Shown here: positions 9,029 through 19,437 of the stretch, one piece after another
Layout: each line of letters opens with the position of its first letter
How positions within the stretch are numbered: position 1 is the first letter of the stretch
NCBI GenBank assembly: GCA_001931905.2
Contig: MSJI02000763.1
Span: 1-26,339, forward strand
Direction: 5' to 3'
Source of the DNA: Cladosporium sp. IMV 00045
Taxonomy: Eukaryota > Ascomycota > Dothideomycetes > Cladosporiales > Cladosporiaceae
DNA: 26,339 nt
Notes under the pieces: model-generated
What the model was told of the DNA's origin: nothing
Database searches by the model: none
What the model saw: the letters and a program-made list of their open reading frames with translations, nothing else
Translations under genes and position numbers: made by a program

Positions 9029-10891
9029 TCAGACAAGGGTTACACTCTCTTCTACGACCTTTCCTTCCCTCCATAACATGACAGCCTCCCCTCTCATAAG
9101 ACTGTGGATATAGGCATCTCCAAGAAGCAGATACTGTGAAGCATGGCTCGAAGGTCGTAACACGAATGGAAGCCTGCTGCCGAACAAAACAGCACAAACA
9201 TCGCCTGTCCGTAACACCGATGGCCCTATTCCCAGACGGCCCTGCTTGGTGCGAAAGAACTTGCGGCCGTGGCAGATGCGAGCGACCAGCACGGAGTAGT
9301 AGTGAGCGACTCCCACCTCGGAGCTGTCGGGGCAGTTCTGCGAGGCCCAATGCGCTAGCTCTCGACTGCAGTAGACAGCCGTGTATGCCTGAAAGTCAGC
9401 GCGGTGCTGTGAGATATTATCCACGGCGGCAATGTCGTTGTCGAGCAAGCCAGCTCCTAGTACCGTACTGAAAGCATCGACTTCGGTCCTGAGGGTGGTT
9501 GTTGAGTCTACGAACTTCCGCCACACGCCTTCCACGAGATTCTGTCCAGCACCATGTCCTGTACGGACTCTTACGTCATCCTTGTCCAGAATGGGTGAAG
9601 CTTCCACGATCTCTTCCAATACCAGTCCACGAGCGTGAAGTTGGGGATGTGATAAAGCATTGTGAGCATTGTCAGGTGCAGTTATGTTTGCGACGACTCG
9701 TTCGCCCGTTTCGTCATGCAAATCAGCATCATAGGGACGCTTTACCGTGTGACTCAACGAGCCAAGTACGATCACCTCATTCGGCACGTCCCAGCGTCCA
9801 ATCCAAGACGCCGCCTTCCCATCAAGAGTAGCATCGGAGTGTCTGATTGTAGTCAAAGATTGGAGTGACCTATCCTGAAGAATCAACTGCTTGTGCACTG
9901 CGGCGAAGAGGGCTGTGGTTGTCACTCTGTAGTCGGCTTTGACGAGTGTCCTAGTGGTCCCTTCGACTCGCGCTGCAGGATGGCCTAGGAAAGCGTATAC
10001 GCGATCGCGTGGGTCTGTTGCACCTAGCCATCCTCCTGCGAGTAGAATATTGGTGAAGCTAGCGTGCGTTAAGCCATGGTCACGGTCTGCAATATGTTTG
10101 AGGAATTGCTTTTCGTTACGCCATGTGGTCACGTTGCCGTAGCTACACCATATCATGTTGAACGCGTCCACAATACCATCCATAGGCATCGACACAGGGA
10201 CGCGATTCAGGTCAAGCCGGTGATCGACGCTCATTATGAATTGAATGACTTCCGCCCATGGAATCGAACATCGGCCGTACAGCACACGAGCTGTAGCTGC
10301 AAGTCCAACTTCTTGCATGACCCAAACTCGGGTGAACCAAGGACTTGATGCTAAACGTTCAACACTTCGCCAGCGACTCAAGTCCAACAGTGGTGATCTG
10401 CCAGGTATTTGTGGTATATTTTCCAGCCTAGAGTGCTTCTGGATGCCACGATCAAAATACGCATTGACGTCCCTGATCAGGTCAAAGGCAAGTGGGGCTT
10501 CTCCATCCAGATCGACGCCGAGCCATATCACGACTTCTTTCGCCATCGCGTAGATATCGCCCATTAGTTGGACTTGCTGTCCTCGCTCTGTGAGATCGTC
10601 TTGGTTGATACATATGGCGTCCGCCCAGACTACCATTTCTCTGTTATTGCTTCTCACACGCTGAAGAACGGTGGCTAAGCTCTGTGTCACAGAAAATGTG
10701 CAGCCGTTCAACGAGATATCTTGCCGCTGTGATGGATCGCCCCAGACGTACGAAATGGCGCTGAACACGGGCTTCGTATCCAAGTTTTCAGTGTACAGCC
10801 CGCATATGACTTCCGTGCTGTTGCCTGGATGGAGTCGAAGTAGCCGCATCCAATCCCCGCTAGGTAAAGGAGAGTAGCGGTGGTTCGACAT
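9029..10891 (-). CDS. Heterokaryon incompatibility (HET) domain protein
   Basis: This is a 620-aa intronless HET protein. HET proteins act in fungal allorecognition, where a partner mismatch triggers cell death after hyphal fusion. The HET domain covers about residues 43-200: FSAISYVWGD (43-52), MVVWADAICINQDDL (86-100), and RGQQVQLMGDIYAMAKEVVIWLG (103-125). The C-terminal region about 540-610 has a conserved tail often seen in long HET proteins (GRKFFRTKQGRLGIGP, GDVCAVLFGSRLPFVLR, YLLLGDAYIHSLMRGEA). No WD40, NACHT or ankyrin partner domain is present, so this is the stand-alone class. Most members of the family have no known partner, so a role in incompatibility here is inferred. The ATG at 10891 is the first, with A at -3 (GACATG). 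The 5S rRNA gene lies 117 bp downstream on the same strand. Confidence 0.93.
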   Translation of the reverse strand: MSNHRYSPLPSGDWMRLLRLHPGNSTEVICGLYTENLDTKPVFSAISYVWGDPSQRQDISLNGCTFSVTQSLATVLQRVRSNNREMVVWADAICINQDDLTERGQQVQLMGDIYAMAKEVVIWLGVDLDGEAPLAFDLIRDVNAYFDRGIQKHSRLENIPQIPGRSPLLDLSRWRSVERLASSPWFTRVWVMQEVGLAATARVLYGRCSIPWAEVIQFIMSVDHRLDLNRVPVSMPMDGIVDAFNMIWCSYGNVTTWRNEKQFLKHIADRDHGLTHASFTNILLAGGWLGATDPRDRVYAFLGHPAARVEGTTRTLVKADYRVTTTALFAAVHKQLILQDRSLQSLTTIRHSDATLDGKAASWIGRWDVPNEVIVLGSLSHTVKRPYDADLHDETGERVVANITAPDNAHNALSHPQLHARGLVLEEIVEASPILDKDDVRVRTGHGAGQNLVEGVWRKFVDSTTTLRTEVDAFSTVLGAGLLDNDIAAVDNISQHRADFQAYTAVYCSRELAHWASQNCPDSSEVGVAHYYSVLVARICHGRKFFRTKQGRLGIGPSVLRTGDVCAVLFGSRLPFVLRPSSHASQYLLLGDAYIHSLMRGEAVMLWREGKVVEESVTLV

Positions 10892-11483
10892 AGTCGGTAG
10901 AAATAATAGATATCCGTTGAAAAGGGAATGAAGGGTGTCTTCTTCTCCTGAGGACTCTCTGTCGCTCGCAAGGAAAGGTCAGCTTCGTGGCTCGTATCAG
11001 GTTTCGTTATCGAGAGCAATGTACTGTACGTATGTGTATATTCAGATCAGGCTGGAGTACCCCGCCTCATATGTATCTTGCATCGCGATCCGGCGAGGCT
11101 GCCAAGGTCAGCATATCCTAATGAATCTGGGATGCCCGTTGATATTGTACAAAAAGACCAGGATCGTAAGTGGGAAAGGGATTTCGGACACGCCGCCGGC
11201 CAACTCGACCGGTATGAACCTTTACGACACAGAACCAGGATCGGAGAACGGCGACGCAAGGAAAAGTACCGCCACAACATTGGAAGCTTTGGCATGTCCA
11301 ATTCATCAGAGCGCTGAGAGTGACGCTCGCACTTCACGAGTTTCGAAGAGCTGCAGATATATTTTTCCTTAGCAAAAGACTCTTCATCAGGGTGCAAAAG
11401 ACTCTGCATGGGTACATAGAGTTGTTCCACACATCCGATGACGTAGACTCATTGTTGAAGATTGCGGTGGCATTACCTTCAAA
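10892..11483. other. Intergenic, HET promoter and 3' flank of the membrane-protein gene
   Basis: No gene recognised. A 145-codon plus-strand frame (10935-11372) and a minus-strand frame (11047-11430) overlap here, but neither shows a domain, a hydrophobic pattern or splice links. Confidence 0.45.
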
Positions 11484-12076
11484 TCACCACGTCCTCACAA
11501 CCCTCCAAACGCCCCAACTCCAGCCCACCCACAGCACGCAGATCGCCACCGTCGTGCGTCTGGCAAGCCGGCCCCGCCTCAAACCAGGCCACCTCAAAGG
11601 GACCATTGGCACCAGATTCTTCAGCATGAGGATCGTCGTGCCCGGAGCGGCGATGGCATAGAGCCAGGGAGGCAAGAGAGGAATGCTGCCCCGTGACCGG
11701 AAGTAGAAGAATTGGAAGAAGAAGACGAAGGTTGTGAAAATGGTCGCGCCTACGAAGAAGCCTATGATAGCTAGGGAGGGACGGGCTGCAAGTTCTGATG
11801 TCGACATTTCTCGGGGCGCCGTGGCATTTGGTGGGTTTTGGGCAGTAGTCGTGGTGGTATTGATAATGCCAGGAGGCTGGGACTCTAGGTGGTGCGGTTT
11901 GGTATTGGGTGCTGATGTTGAGTTGGGTTTCTCGGGAGGGTAATTCATGTCAAACCACTCTGTGGAGATGTTTTACCTGATCAGTATTGTGGTTTTCTTG
12001 CTTACAATAAAGTCGAAGTAGGGTTCTTACATATACCTCTCTCTTCTTCGAGCGGTGGCAGTTCGTTGAGCTTCAT
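11484..12076 (-). CDS. Small membrane protein with three predicted helices, function unknown
   Basis: I propose two exons, 12076-12037 and 11959-11484, with a 77-nt intron (donor GTATATG, branch-like ACTGAT, acceptor CCACAG). The join gives 171 aa beginning MKLNELPPLEEEREWFDMNY; phase 1 at the junction is exact. Without exon 1 the frame would start at the internal ATG at 11948 (154 aa). Residues 15-70 are Pro/Thr/Asn-rich and probably disordered. Three hydrophobic segments follow at about 76-100 (LAIIGFFVGATIFTTFVFFF), 107-129 and 148-166 (TTVAICVLWVGWSWGVWRVV). Short basic loops (RSR, RRGRLARR) flank them. I do not recognise the family. No signal peptide is evident, so helix 1 may act as signal anchor. 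Confidence 0.65.
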
Positions 12077-12552
12077 GATCAAAATCGTTACTCGTGTTTG
12101 GCCTCTGAAAATAGGTTGTTAGGCGCTTCTCTAGGAACAAGCAACAGATCGAGAAATGCTTTTTGTAGGTATAAATTTTGTCAAGTGAAATCAGAGAAAC
12201 AAGTCTGAACATTGTTGAAGTGTTTACTTCCGGCATGTATGAACCGAAACGTTCTTGGCGCGTTGATCTCACACTGTATGCATGATTCAGTGATCTTGAT
12301 CCTTCAGGGCTGTGCTGGATCTCCAGTCACCAAGTTCGATCTGCACTAGGCTTCCTCAATAAAAATCGTGGGAGATGTGAGCTATCGCATTTTTTCTTCG
12401 TTCGCAATGCAGACTTGAGTGTTCACGGCTACATTCCACCTACTCCGCCATGCTCGCCTGCTCGGAAGCCCAGACGGGTTGACAGCTATCCAACCATTGA
12501 AGTGTTAGCTTCAAGCGAGGCCTCTGCATCGATGTGCTGAGGCTCATGGCAC
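12077..12552. other. Intergenic, promoter of the 171-aa membrane protein
   Basis: No gene recognised. The left part should hold the promoter of the minus-strand 171-aa gene and the right part the 3' flank of the CFEM gene. Short open frames here are in the wrong frame for either neighbour. Confidence 0.45.
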
Positions 12553-13184
12553 TCAGAGCATCAAGCTGAGAGCGAATGCGAATGCCACACTCCCAAAGAT
12601 CCATCCAAGCTGTGTGCCCGCATTGATGGTGCCTGCGGCGCCACGATTCCAACCACCACCACCGCCACCATTTCCTCCGCCACCACCATACCCACCCGAG
12701 CCACCGCCGTAGTCACCGCCCCAATATTCAGCCGTCACGTTGGTAGCATTGGTGGGCCCGTTCTTTTCAGAAGCTGGGACGGTGATATTAAACTTCTGAC
12801 AGACGTCGTTGAACAGTTTGGTGAACACAATATGGGTGTCAGCGTGTCAATGTTAGACTTAAGGGTTCCACATACCATCGATATCATGATCAGGTTCGTC
12901 GCATGATTGATCGGCGCAGGCCGTGATGTTTGACAGAATGCCTTCTTGGCGGATGCAGTGACAATGTTGATCTTCGTTCGCGCAATTGACCGATGCGATG
13001 GCTGCGGGATCACATCCCTTCTGATATGAGGATCTCGATTAGCTTTGATATCCTTACTTGTAGTATCTTGTTGGTATCAACTTACAACGCAAGCTGGGAT
13101 GTCGTCCGCTTTCGGTCCTGTCTGCGCGAAAGCGACCGTTGTGGCGATCAGGGCCACCAACAACACAAGGTGCAGTCGATACAT
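12553..13184 (-). CDS. CFEM-domain, GPI-anchor-type cell surface protein (second splice junction unresolved)
   Basis: Exon 1 is 13184-13086 (33 codons): a signal peptide (MYRLHLVLLVALIATTVAFA) and the first CFEM cysteine. Intron 1, 13085-13021 (65 nt, GTAAGT...CAG), is phase 0. Exon 2 is 13020 to 12876. It gives KGCDPAAIASVNC, then the C-x3-D-x2-C-x-C core (C46, D50, C53, C55); D50 matches the heme-ligating Asp of CFEM proteins. C68 and C73 follow. The third part, about 12846-12553, carries the eighth cysteine (LFNDVCQKFNIT), a Gly-rich linker and a C-terminus typical of GPI anchoring (NRGAAGTINAG, then a hydrophobic tail). A good donor (GTATGTGG) is at 12875, but no in-phase AG acceptor exists before the third part. 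Read-through stops at 12859-12861 after 86 aa. Known roles of the family are heme uptake, wall structure and host interaction. Confidence 0.75.
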
Positions 13185-13622
13185 CTTTCGATTGAATCGA
13201 CGGCTCGAAGAGTTGAAGGATCTCGATTAAGGGATCTACACGAGAATTAGCATCAGGAAGGGACAGCAACATCGATAAATAAACCGTCAGCTTAGGTACA
13301 TGTACATACAACATGCACCGGACCCCCGCGTAACCGTGTTCTCAAACAGAATTCTGGCCTCGCAACGGTGCAATCTCCATACTCTTGGGTCAGACAATGT
13401 TTGTGATATCTATGCATCGTTACTATAGACAACATATCAGTACTTGAAGTAGCACACGATATATCTCGTCGAGTCGCATTTAAGCGTACGAAATGTGAGA
13501 TGCGACCGAAAAGTGAACTGTGTCTCGAAGTTCGTGTGAATAATACATTATATATGTGCAAAGCTGCATATCTATCTCTATGACTGTAAACCAAATTAAA
13601 TAACCAAGAACAGCACGACAAT
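13185..13622. other. Intergenic, CFEM promoter and 3' flank of the ABC gene
   Basis: No gene recognised. The left part lies upstream of the CFEM start codon and the right part downstream of the ABC transporter stop codon. A 109-codon minus-strand frame has no recognisable content. Confidence 0.45.
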
Positions 13623-16600
13623 CTACTCCGCCTTCTTCGACGCCTTAGTGCGCACCTTCATCAAAGCGAAGACAAGCGCATAGCTCGACAGAGCGAAGAT
13701 AACGCAAATCGCAGCGTCTCTCCAGCCGTAGTAGTAATCCAGCAAATTCAGCGTGTACAAGTAGTCGCTACCGCGCGTGTACTGGCAAACGCGACACTCC
13801 TCAAAGGCATCCGGATTGATTAGATTGGTCCTCGAGCCGGGGCCTGCTAGGTAGCCTGCCAGGTAATCACCGCAAGATTGGCCCTGGGGCGGGTTGAAAA
13901 TGGCGAATTCGGACTCTTTGCATTGGATGTCACGGTCGAAGTTGACAAATACAAGCAGGGAACCCATTAAATAATTGAACGGATTGAGCCAGTATATCCA
14001 ATAGCGCCAGAATGCCTGGATCTGTTGGTATGGGACGAGCACACCGCAGAAGGAAACGAGGGTTCCGATGAGAAGGGGGTTGATCAGTGCGGCGAAAACA
14101 GCGTTGGGCGCGGGAGCGGCGACGAACTGGCCAATACCGGTGTATATGAACTCGTAGACCAGCATGACGAAGAAGACGGCGCCGGCTTTGTTGGAAGCTG
14201 AAGGGAAGCCCACGGTGTAGTAGAAGCAGACGAAGTACATGACGGCGCAGACGATCAGATAAGGAATCTCCGAGACGACCAATGCAGAGGTGAATGCGAA
14301 CCAGTGGTACATCTTGGATTTCTTCTCGCGCGTCTCGTAGATGTCGCGGCGTTCGATGAAGAGTGGCTGGAGTTGAGCGATGACACCGGGTGCGACGAAG
14401 ATGAAGTTGAAGACGGAGAAGAGTACTTCCTGCTGCTTGGAGACGCTGTTTCCGATCATCCAGAAGGTGAATCCGTTGAAAAGAGCAGAGCCAATGTGAA
14501 GAGCAACCTTGTTATTGACGTAGTCGACATTGCGGTAGAGGGCGGTGTTCATGCGGTGAGTCACTAGGCGGACCTGTTCGCGGATGGGAGTTGCAAATTC
14601 GTGACCATCATCGACAGTGCCCGGAGGCTTGGAGGCAGCGTCGGTGATAAGTCTCTCAAGTTCTTGCGTTTGTTGAGAAGCTTCCGGCGAGTCGAGCCAG
14701 ACCTGGTGCCAATCTTTGCCCTTTGACAAGCTGCCGTTGACAACATCAATCATGTGCTCCGCAGGGTTGGCATCTTCAGGGCAAGGGCATCCGTGTCGTC
14801 CAAAGTAGTCCTTGATTGCTTTAGCTTCGTTGCCAATGTCGCCGAAATATACCGTCTTGCCACCCTTAGCAAGAAGTAAGAGAGTATCGAATTGGGAGAA
14901 GAGCTGCGCTGAAGGTTGATGGATAGTGACGAGAACGGCTTGTCCGACATCCGCAAGCTTACGCAGGAATTGAACAGTGCTGAATGCGGCCTGGCCGTCA
15001 AGTCCAGAGGTAGGTTCATCCAAGAAGATAAGAATCGAAGGCTTCGAGACGAGTTCGACGCCGATAGTGACACGCTTCCGCTGCTCGACACTGAGACCAG
15101 CGCCGACTCTGCCGATCAGAGTGTGCTCCATGTCACGGAGTTCCAGAAGATCAATAATCGTATCCACGTATGCCAGTTTCTCCGCGCGAGGCGTCTCACG
15201 GCTTTGGCGAAGCAATGCAGAGAACTCGAGGGCCTCACGCACTGTCGCGAAAGGCTCGTGTACATCCAGTTGCTCACAGTATCCAGCAGACCGTTGGAAG
15301 GAGACCGGGAGTGGGCGTCCATCGACCATGATCTCTCCGTGAATCGTACCATCTGTCTTGCGCTGGGCCAGAACATCGAGCAAAGTGGTCTTACCTGCAC
15401 CAGAGCTGCCCATGAGAGCACCGAGCATGCCAGGTTTGACGTAGCCATGGATATTGTCCAAGAGAACGCGATCGCCGTCAGGAGTCTTGACGGTGTATGT
15501 GAGATTACGCCAGGTAAAGACCGAGGTGTTTCGGACCAGCTGCGCGTCAGTAGATTTGTCACGAGACTTCTCGTCTGCTTCGCCATTGATACTTGGGGTC
15601 CTGGTGGCAACAGCACTGTTCGCTGGGGTGGTTTCGGAAGAGGTGTCGACATCACGAGGGGCTTTCTCATTCTGCGCTTCTTCATCCCTTGGCTTTGCGG
15701 CGGCGACTTGCTTTTGACGCTCGCGAGGAACGACCATGTTTGCACCAGCACCGCCAGCGTTGTGCCAGCGAAGGGCGAAAAAGATAGTGACACCGACGTA
15801 AAGTGCCCACCATGCAAAGAGGATACCAACATTGCGCCAGAGGTGCGAGTGAGAGTATGACAAGCTTTCGAGATAGGCGTCGCCGTCGACAGTGGTGGCG
15901 AATGGAGCTGCGCCTCGTACACCTGAGCAAGCTTGCGAGTCTGTGTCCTGGTATTGAGGCAGGTAATTCGGAATCAAGTTGTTGTTTACACACGGGATAG
16001 TTCGCTCGTGGAATTCGTTGCCCATTAAAGATTCAAAACCGTAAGCGAGCGGGTTGATCCAGTACAACCACACCAACCATGGATGCATGTCAGGCTTGGG
16101 TTGCTGATAGCCAATGAAGGTGATGAGTGCGTTGATAGCAAAGCCGGAGACCTTGGACGCTGCGTCGAAATTCGGGAAGGCTGCACCGCACATACGGAAG
16201 AAAGCAGTCATGGCGAAGGTGACGACGTAGGTAACGAACCAGTAGGTAAAGAAGGCTGCTGCCGTTGGCCTGAGACCAGTCATCCAGTAGACGATCAGGT
16301 CAAAGACAGTAACTTGGACCATAAGGATTGGAACGTCCGCTGCAATCTGGGCGATACAGAACGCCGCGGGGTTGTAGAATGCGAATGCTTTGTGTTTGGC
16401 CAGGATAGGCCTTCCGGCAAAGGAGTCCGTAACCTCGGACATGGCAAGGAGAGCGTGGTAGAGGAGCGACAGGAAGAGCGCGCCACCTTTGATGAAAAGA
16501 CCATTGGAGTCGTCCGGGGCGTTGTAGAATAGCGATCCACCGATGAGGGCTTGCAGGATTGTTGCGACTTGTTTGATGATGAAGGTAGACTTATCGCCCC

Positions 16601-18026
16601 AGAGAATCTGGTATTGGCGAATTACGCAAGTCTTTACCTGCTCAGTAAACGAGACGGTCAGAGGGGACTTCTTGGGCAGCTGTGAAGCTTTCTCCATGTG
16701 CACAGATTCGGAGAATGCCTATCAAGATAATTGATTAGTATAGATGTCCTTCGGGGTGGAACCAGCAAGTTAACATACCTTTGTCAGAGACTCTGCCTCA
16801 GCCGACGCCGGGAAGTCCAGCTCGCTGTACATGCGCTCCTTGATATTAGACGCCTCGTAGGCCTGGCGAAGTTCGGGAGCATTGCGTGGGAAGCGAGACT
16901 CGAAACCCGGCTTGACCTGTCGCTCGTTCGGCACGGTGACACCGGTCAAGAAATCAGCCACATTGGCACCGGCGCCACAAACGAAGCCCTGGCTCTCCAT
17001 GAACGGGCGTGCTTCCGCACGGGGGCCGTAGTAGAGCTGCTCGCCCTCATCCAAGACGAGAACTTTGTCGAAGAGATCATAAATACCATTGCCAGCCTGG
17101 TACAATGTGACGATTGTAGTCAATTTGAACTCGTCCGTCATAGCTCTGAGAGCCTTGGTATATTCAAGCGCCGTAGAAGCGTCCAGTCCACGTGTGGAAT
17201 TGTCCCAGCAAGCGACGCTGCTTCTTGTGGCGAGTGTCTCGATGATGGAAACGCGCTTGCGCTCACCTCCAGACACGCCGCGGATGAATTCGTTGCCGAC
17301 CTTCGTTCCCTCGGTGTGTGAGATTCCCATAGACTCCATTAAAAATTGCTTGTAGTTTTTGCGGTAGTCTTCATGATTGTTTGTGTCTTTCGGCAAGGTT
17401 GATGGGACTTTCAGTCGGGTGGCAAAGTCCATGGTCCGGCCAACAGTTAGTGACGGGTAGAAGACTTCCTCTTCGTTGTTGATGACAATTTGTCCGCGAT
17501 ACTGTTCTGCTTGCTTGTGATCCATTGACCCGTACTTGATGTCTCCAGTAATCTCTTCGTAGCCTTTCCTGTGGTTGGCCAGCATTTTGAGAAGCGTGGT
17601 GCATCCAGATCCTGGGCGTCCGAGAACGAGAAGCATCTCGCCGGGCTTTACACATCCTGAGCTTTTGTTGATGATAGTTTTCAATGGCTTGGGTCCTCGA
17701 GATTCTTTGGCCTGCTTGGGAATATTGAATTGACTCAATACATTTTCTTGCATAACAGCGCCTGAGCTAATGCCGGTGACTGTGAGATCGGTCCAAGTAA
17801 CACCCAGAGCCTTTCCGGGAGTGGTGTCGTTGGCCGCCATTGCTTGCACGTCTGGGAGGAGACTCCAACCAGCTGCTTCGCCAGCGGATTGATCTCCGTC
17901 TTTCTCGGCCTTGTAAGCCTCTTCTGCTCCTGCGCTCTCCATCGTGCGGGCAACCTTTTGACCGACGTGTTCTCCAGAATCCGCTCCTACGGCCGGAGCA
18001 AAGCTGTCCGGGCCTGTGGAAGCCAT
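13623..18026 (-). CDS. PDR-type ABC transporter (ABCG, full length)
   Basis: Two exons, 18026-16779 and 16718-13623, with a 60-nt phase-0 intron (GTATGT...GATAG), give 1447 aa, normal for the pleiotropic drug resistance family: plasma-membrane ATP-driven export of hydrophobic compounds. Order is NBD1-TMD1-NBD2-TMD2. NBD1 has the degenerate Walker [10 protein letters not shown] (136-144, Cys for Lys), signature [10 protein letters not shown] (251-260) and altered Walker [11 protein letters not shown] (273-282). NBD2 has canonical Walker [10 protein letters not shown] (853-861), signature LSVEQRKR (958-965) and Walker [13 protein letters not shown] (979-990). This asymmetry is normal in fungal PDR proteins. 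Both membrane domains carry the expected helices and a large external loop before the last TMD2 helix. The ATG at 18026 has A at -3 and G at +4; a 5' extension to 18080 begins with TTG and is not used. Substrate unknown; divergent from the FAD oxidase. Confidence 0.95.
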
Positions 18027-19437
18027 TATGTTTGAATTGACAGGGTCACAAGTAAGGAAGCCACCATGAAGGAGGGACAATGCCAGATATATGTATGATA
18101 GAAATAGATACAGAGAGCCCTTACTAGTCGTTAGTTACTTACTCACCGACCCCTGCTCTCGGAGCGAAAAGCAAGTGCCGAGTGTAGCAAAGAGCCACTC
18201 AGCACGAATGGTTTTTTACCAAACGGATAGACAGTCATTCCATGAGCCGAGGGCGTGAGTACTTTTCGGTAACCTGGGCTCGTACGCACGTCCTAACACC
18301 GTGCTGCACGCGAGATGAAGCGTTTGAAAACGGCTCGAACCGGCGTGCCCTATCACGGTTACGGTGCTTGGTTCCATCCGGGCGCTTTCGCTACTTCTAG
18401 CGCTAAGGCGAGGCGCTGGCTGGGCGTGGTAATGGATCGGTCTTCGTCATCGCCAATCTTGCACACTGGCGTGCCTTGTGAGGCTCGTCAGATCTGAGAT
18501 TGTCAGGTTGATAATGTGTAGTAATCGAGAAATCGGGTTTTCGGTTGAGCCCTAAATCCCGATGTCTGCAAGCTCCCGTTTAAACATTCGCCATGTTTTA
18601 TCAGAAACTGGACGGTCGAGTGGATACCTGGTGAGCCTAGTGGTATCTGGGGTTCGAATACAGATGCTTCGAACGAGACAGAGCATTGCGAATACGAACG
18701 TGTATCATTGTGATGATGCTCCCATTTTGTAATCCGGACGAGAGCAACCTCCTCTTCCGTTCAGTACTACTCGTAATCTGATTTTGAGAGGCATTCTGCG
18801 GTTATGTCATTTGAACTTTGTCTTTGGTCCAGGTGTCTCACTTCCCATGTGCTCTCGTGCTAACCACAAACGTCACTAGCGCTACAGAAAGACTTGCCTG
18901 ATTCTCCCCGTAAAGCCTTTCGATCTTGGTTTTGTACTGATGTACGTGGCTTGAAGGATCTCTGAGACGGGAGAAGCTATTCGACGGCTTCGATCTGGTC
19001 TGCAGTGAATAGTCAGATCTCAAGGAAAGTCGACAATCAAGGTCGATCGGTATCCTGGCTGTCGATACTGCGCAGGCTGAAAATTTCCCGAGCGTCCGAG
19101 GATACGCGATTCCCTGTCTCGTCTGTAAGCCCTATCAATATGGCTCCACTTAGATTTTCAATCTCTCGGTGGCCCGGAAGCGAGACCATCCGAATCGCAA
19201 AAAACGTGCCACGTCTCGCACGCGTGCCTTGCGGCTCTGTTCAGCCTGTCACTTCAGCCGTGGCAGATCCTCTGCCCCGGGGCCCTTTCACTGCATGGTC
19301 CTTGTCAGACCCTTACTCAGACATCATCACTCTTCCCGATCTTAGGCATCATTTCGAGGTGATCACCAAGGCTTGAGAGCTATTCCACCATCGGCATTGA
19401 TCGGAGACTGTGATTGTCTCTCTCGGCCGAATTCAAG
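18027..19437. other. Divergent promoter region, ABC transporter / FAD oxidase
   Basis: No gene recognised in this 1.4-kb spacer between divergent starts. Short inverted repeats are present: ATCGGG at 18532-18537 with CCCGAT at 18558-18563, and GATACC...GGTATC around 18622-18650. A CCAAT pentamer occurs near 18450. GGTTCGAATAC at 18652-18662 resembles a tRNA T-loop but no tRNA fits. Open frames of up to 123 codons have no recognisable content. Confidence 0.5.

Noticed and set aside
10935..11372. 145-codon plus-strand frame as a separate gene
   Set aside because: No recognisable domain, no hydrophobic pattern, and it lies in the presumed HET promoter.
12553..12880. U12-type (AT-AC) intron to explain the CFEM gene junction
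   Set aside because: The donor does not match ATATCCTT well, the branch consensus is not met, and most ascomycetes lack the minor spliceosome.
18027..18080. Eighteen-codon N-terminal extension of the ABC transporter
   Set aside because: It begins with TTG, not ATG; the ATG at 18026 has a better context.
18637..18662. tRNA-like text: AGTGGTAT followed by GGTTCGAATAC
   Set aside because: A-box-like and B-box-like words are almost adjacent, leaving no room for an anticodon arm, and no acceptor stem pairs.
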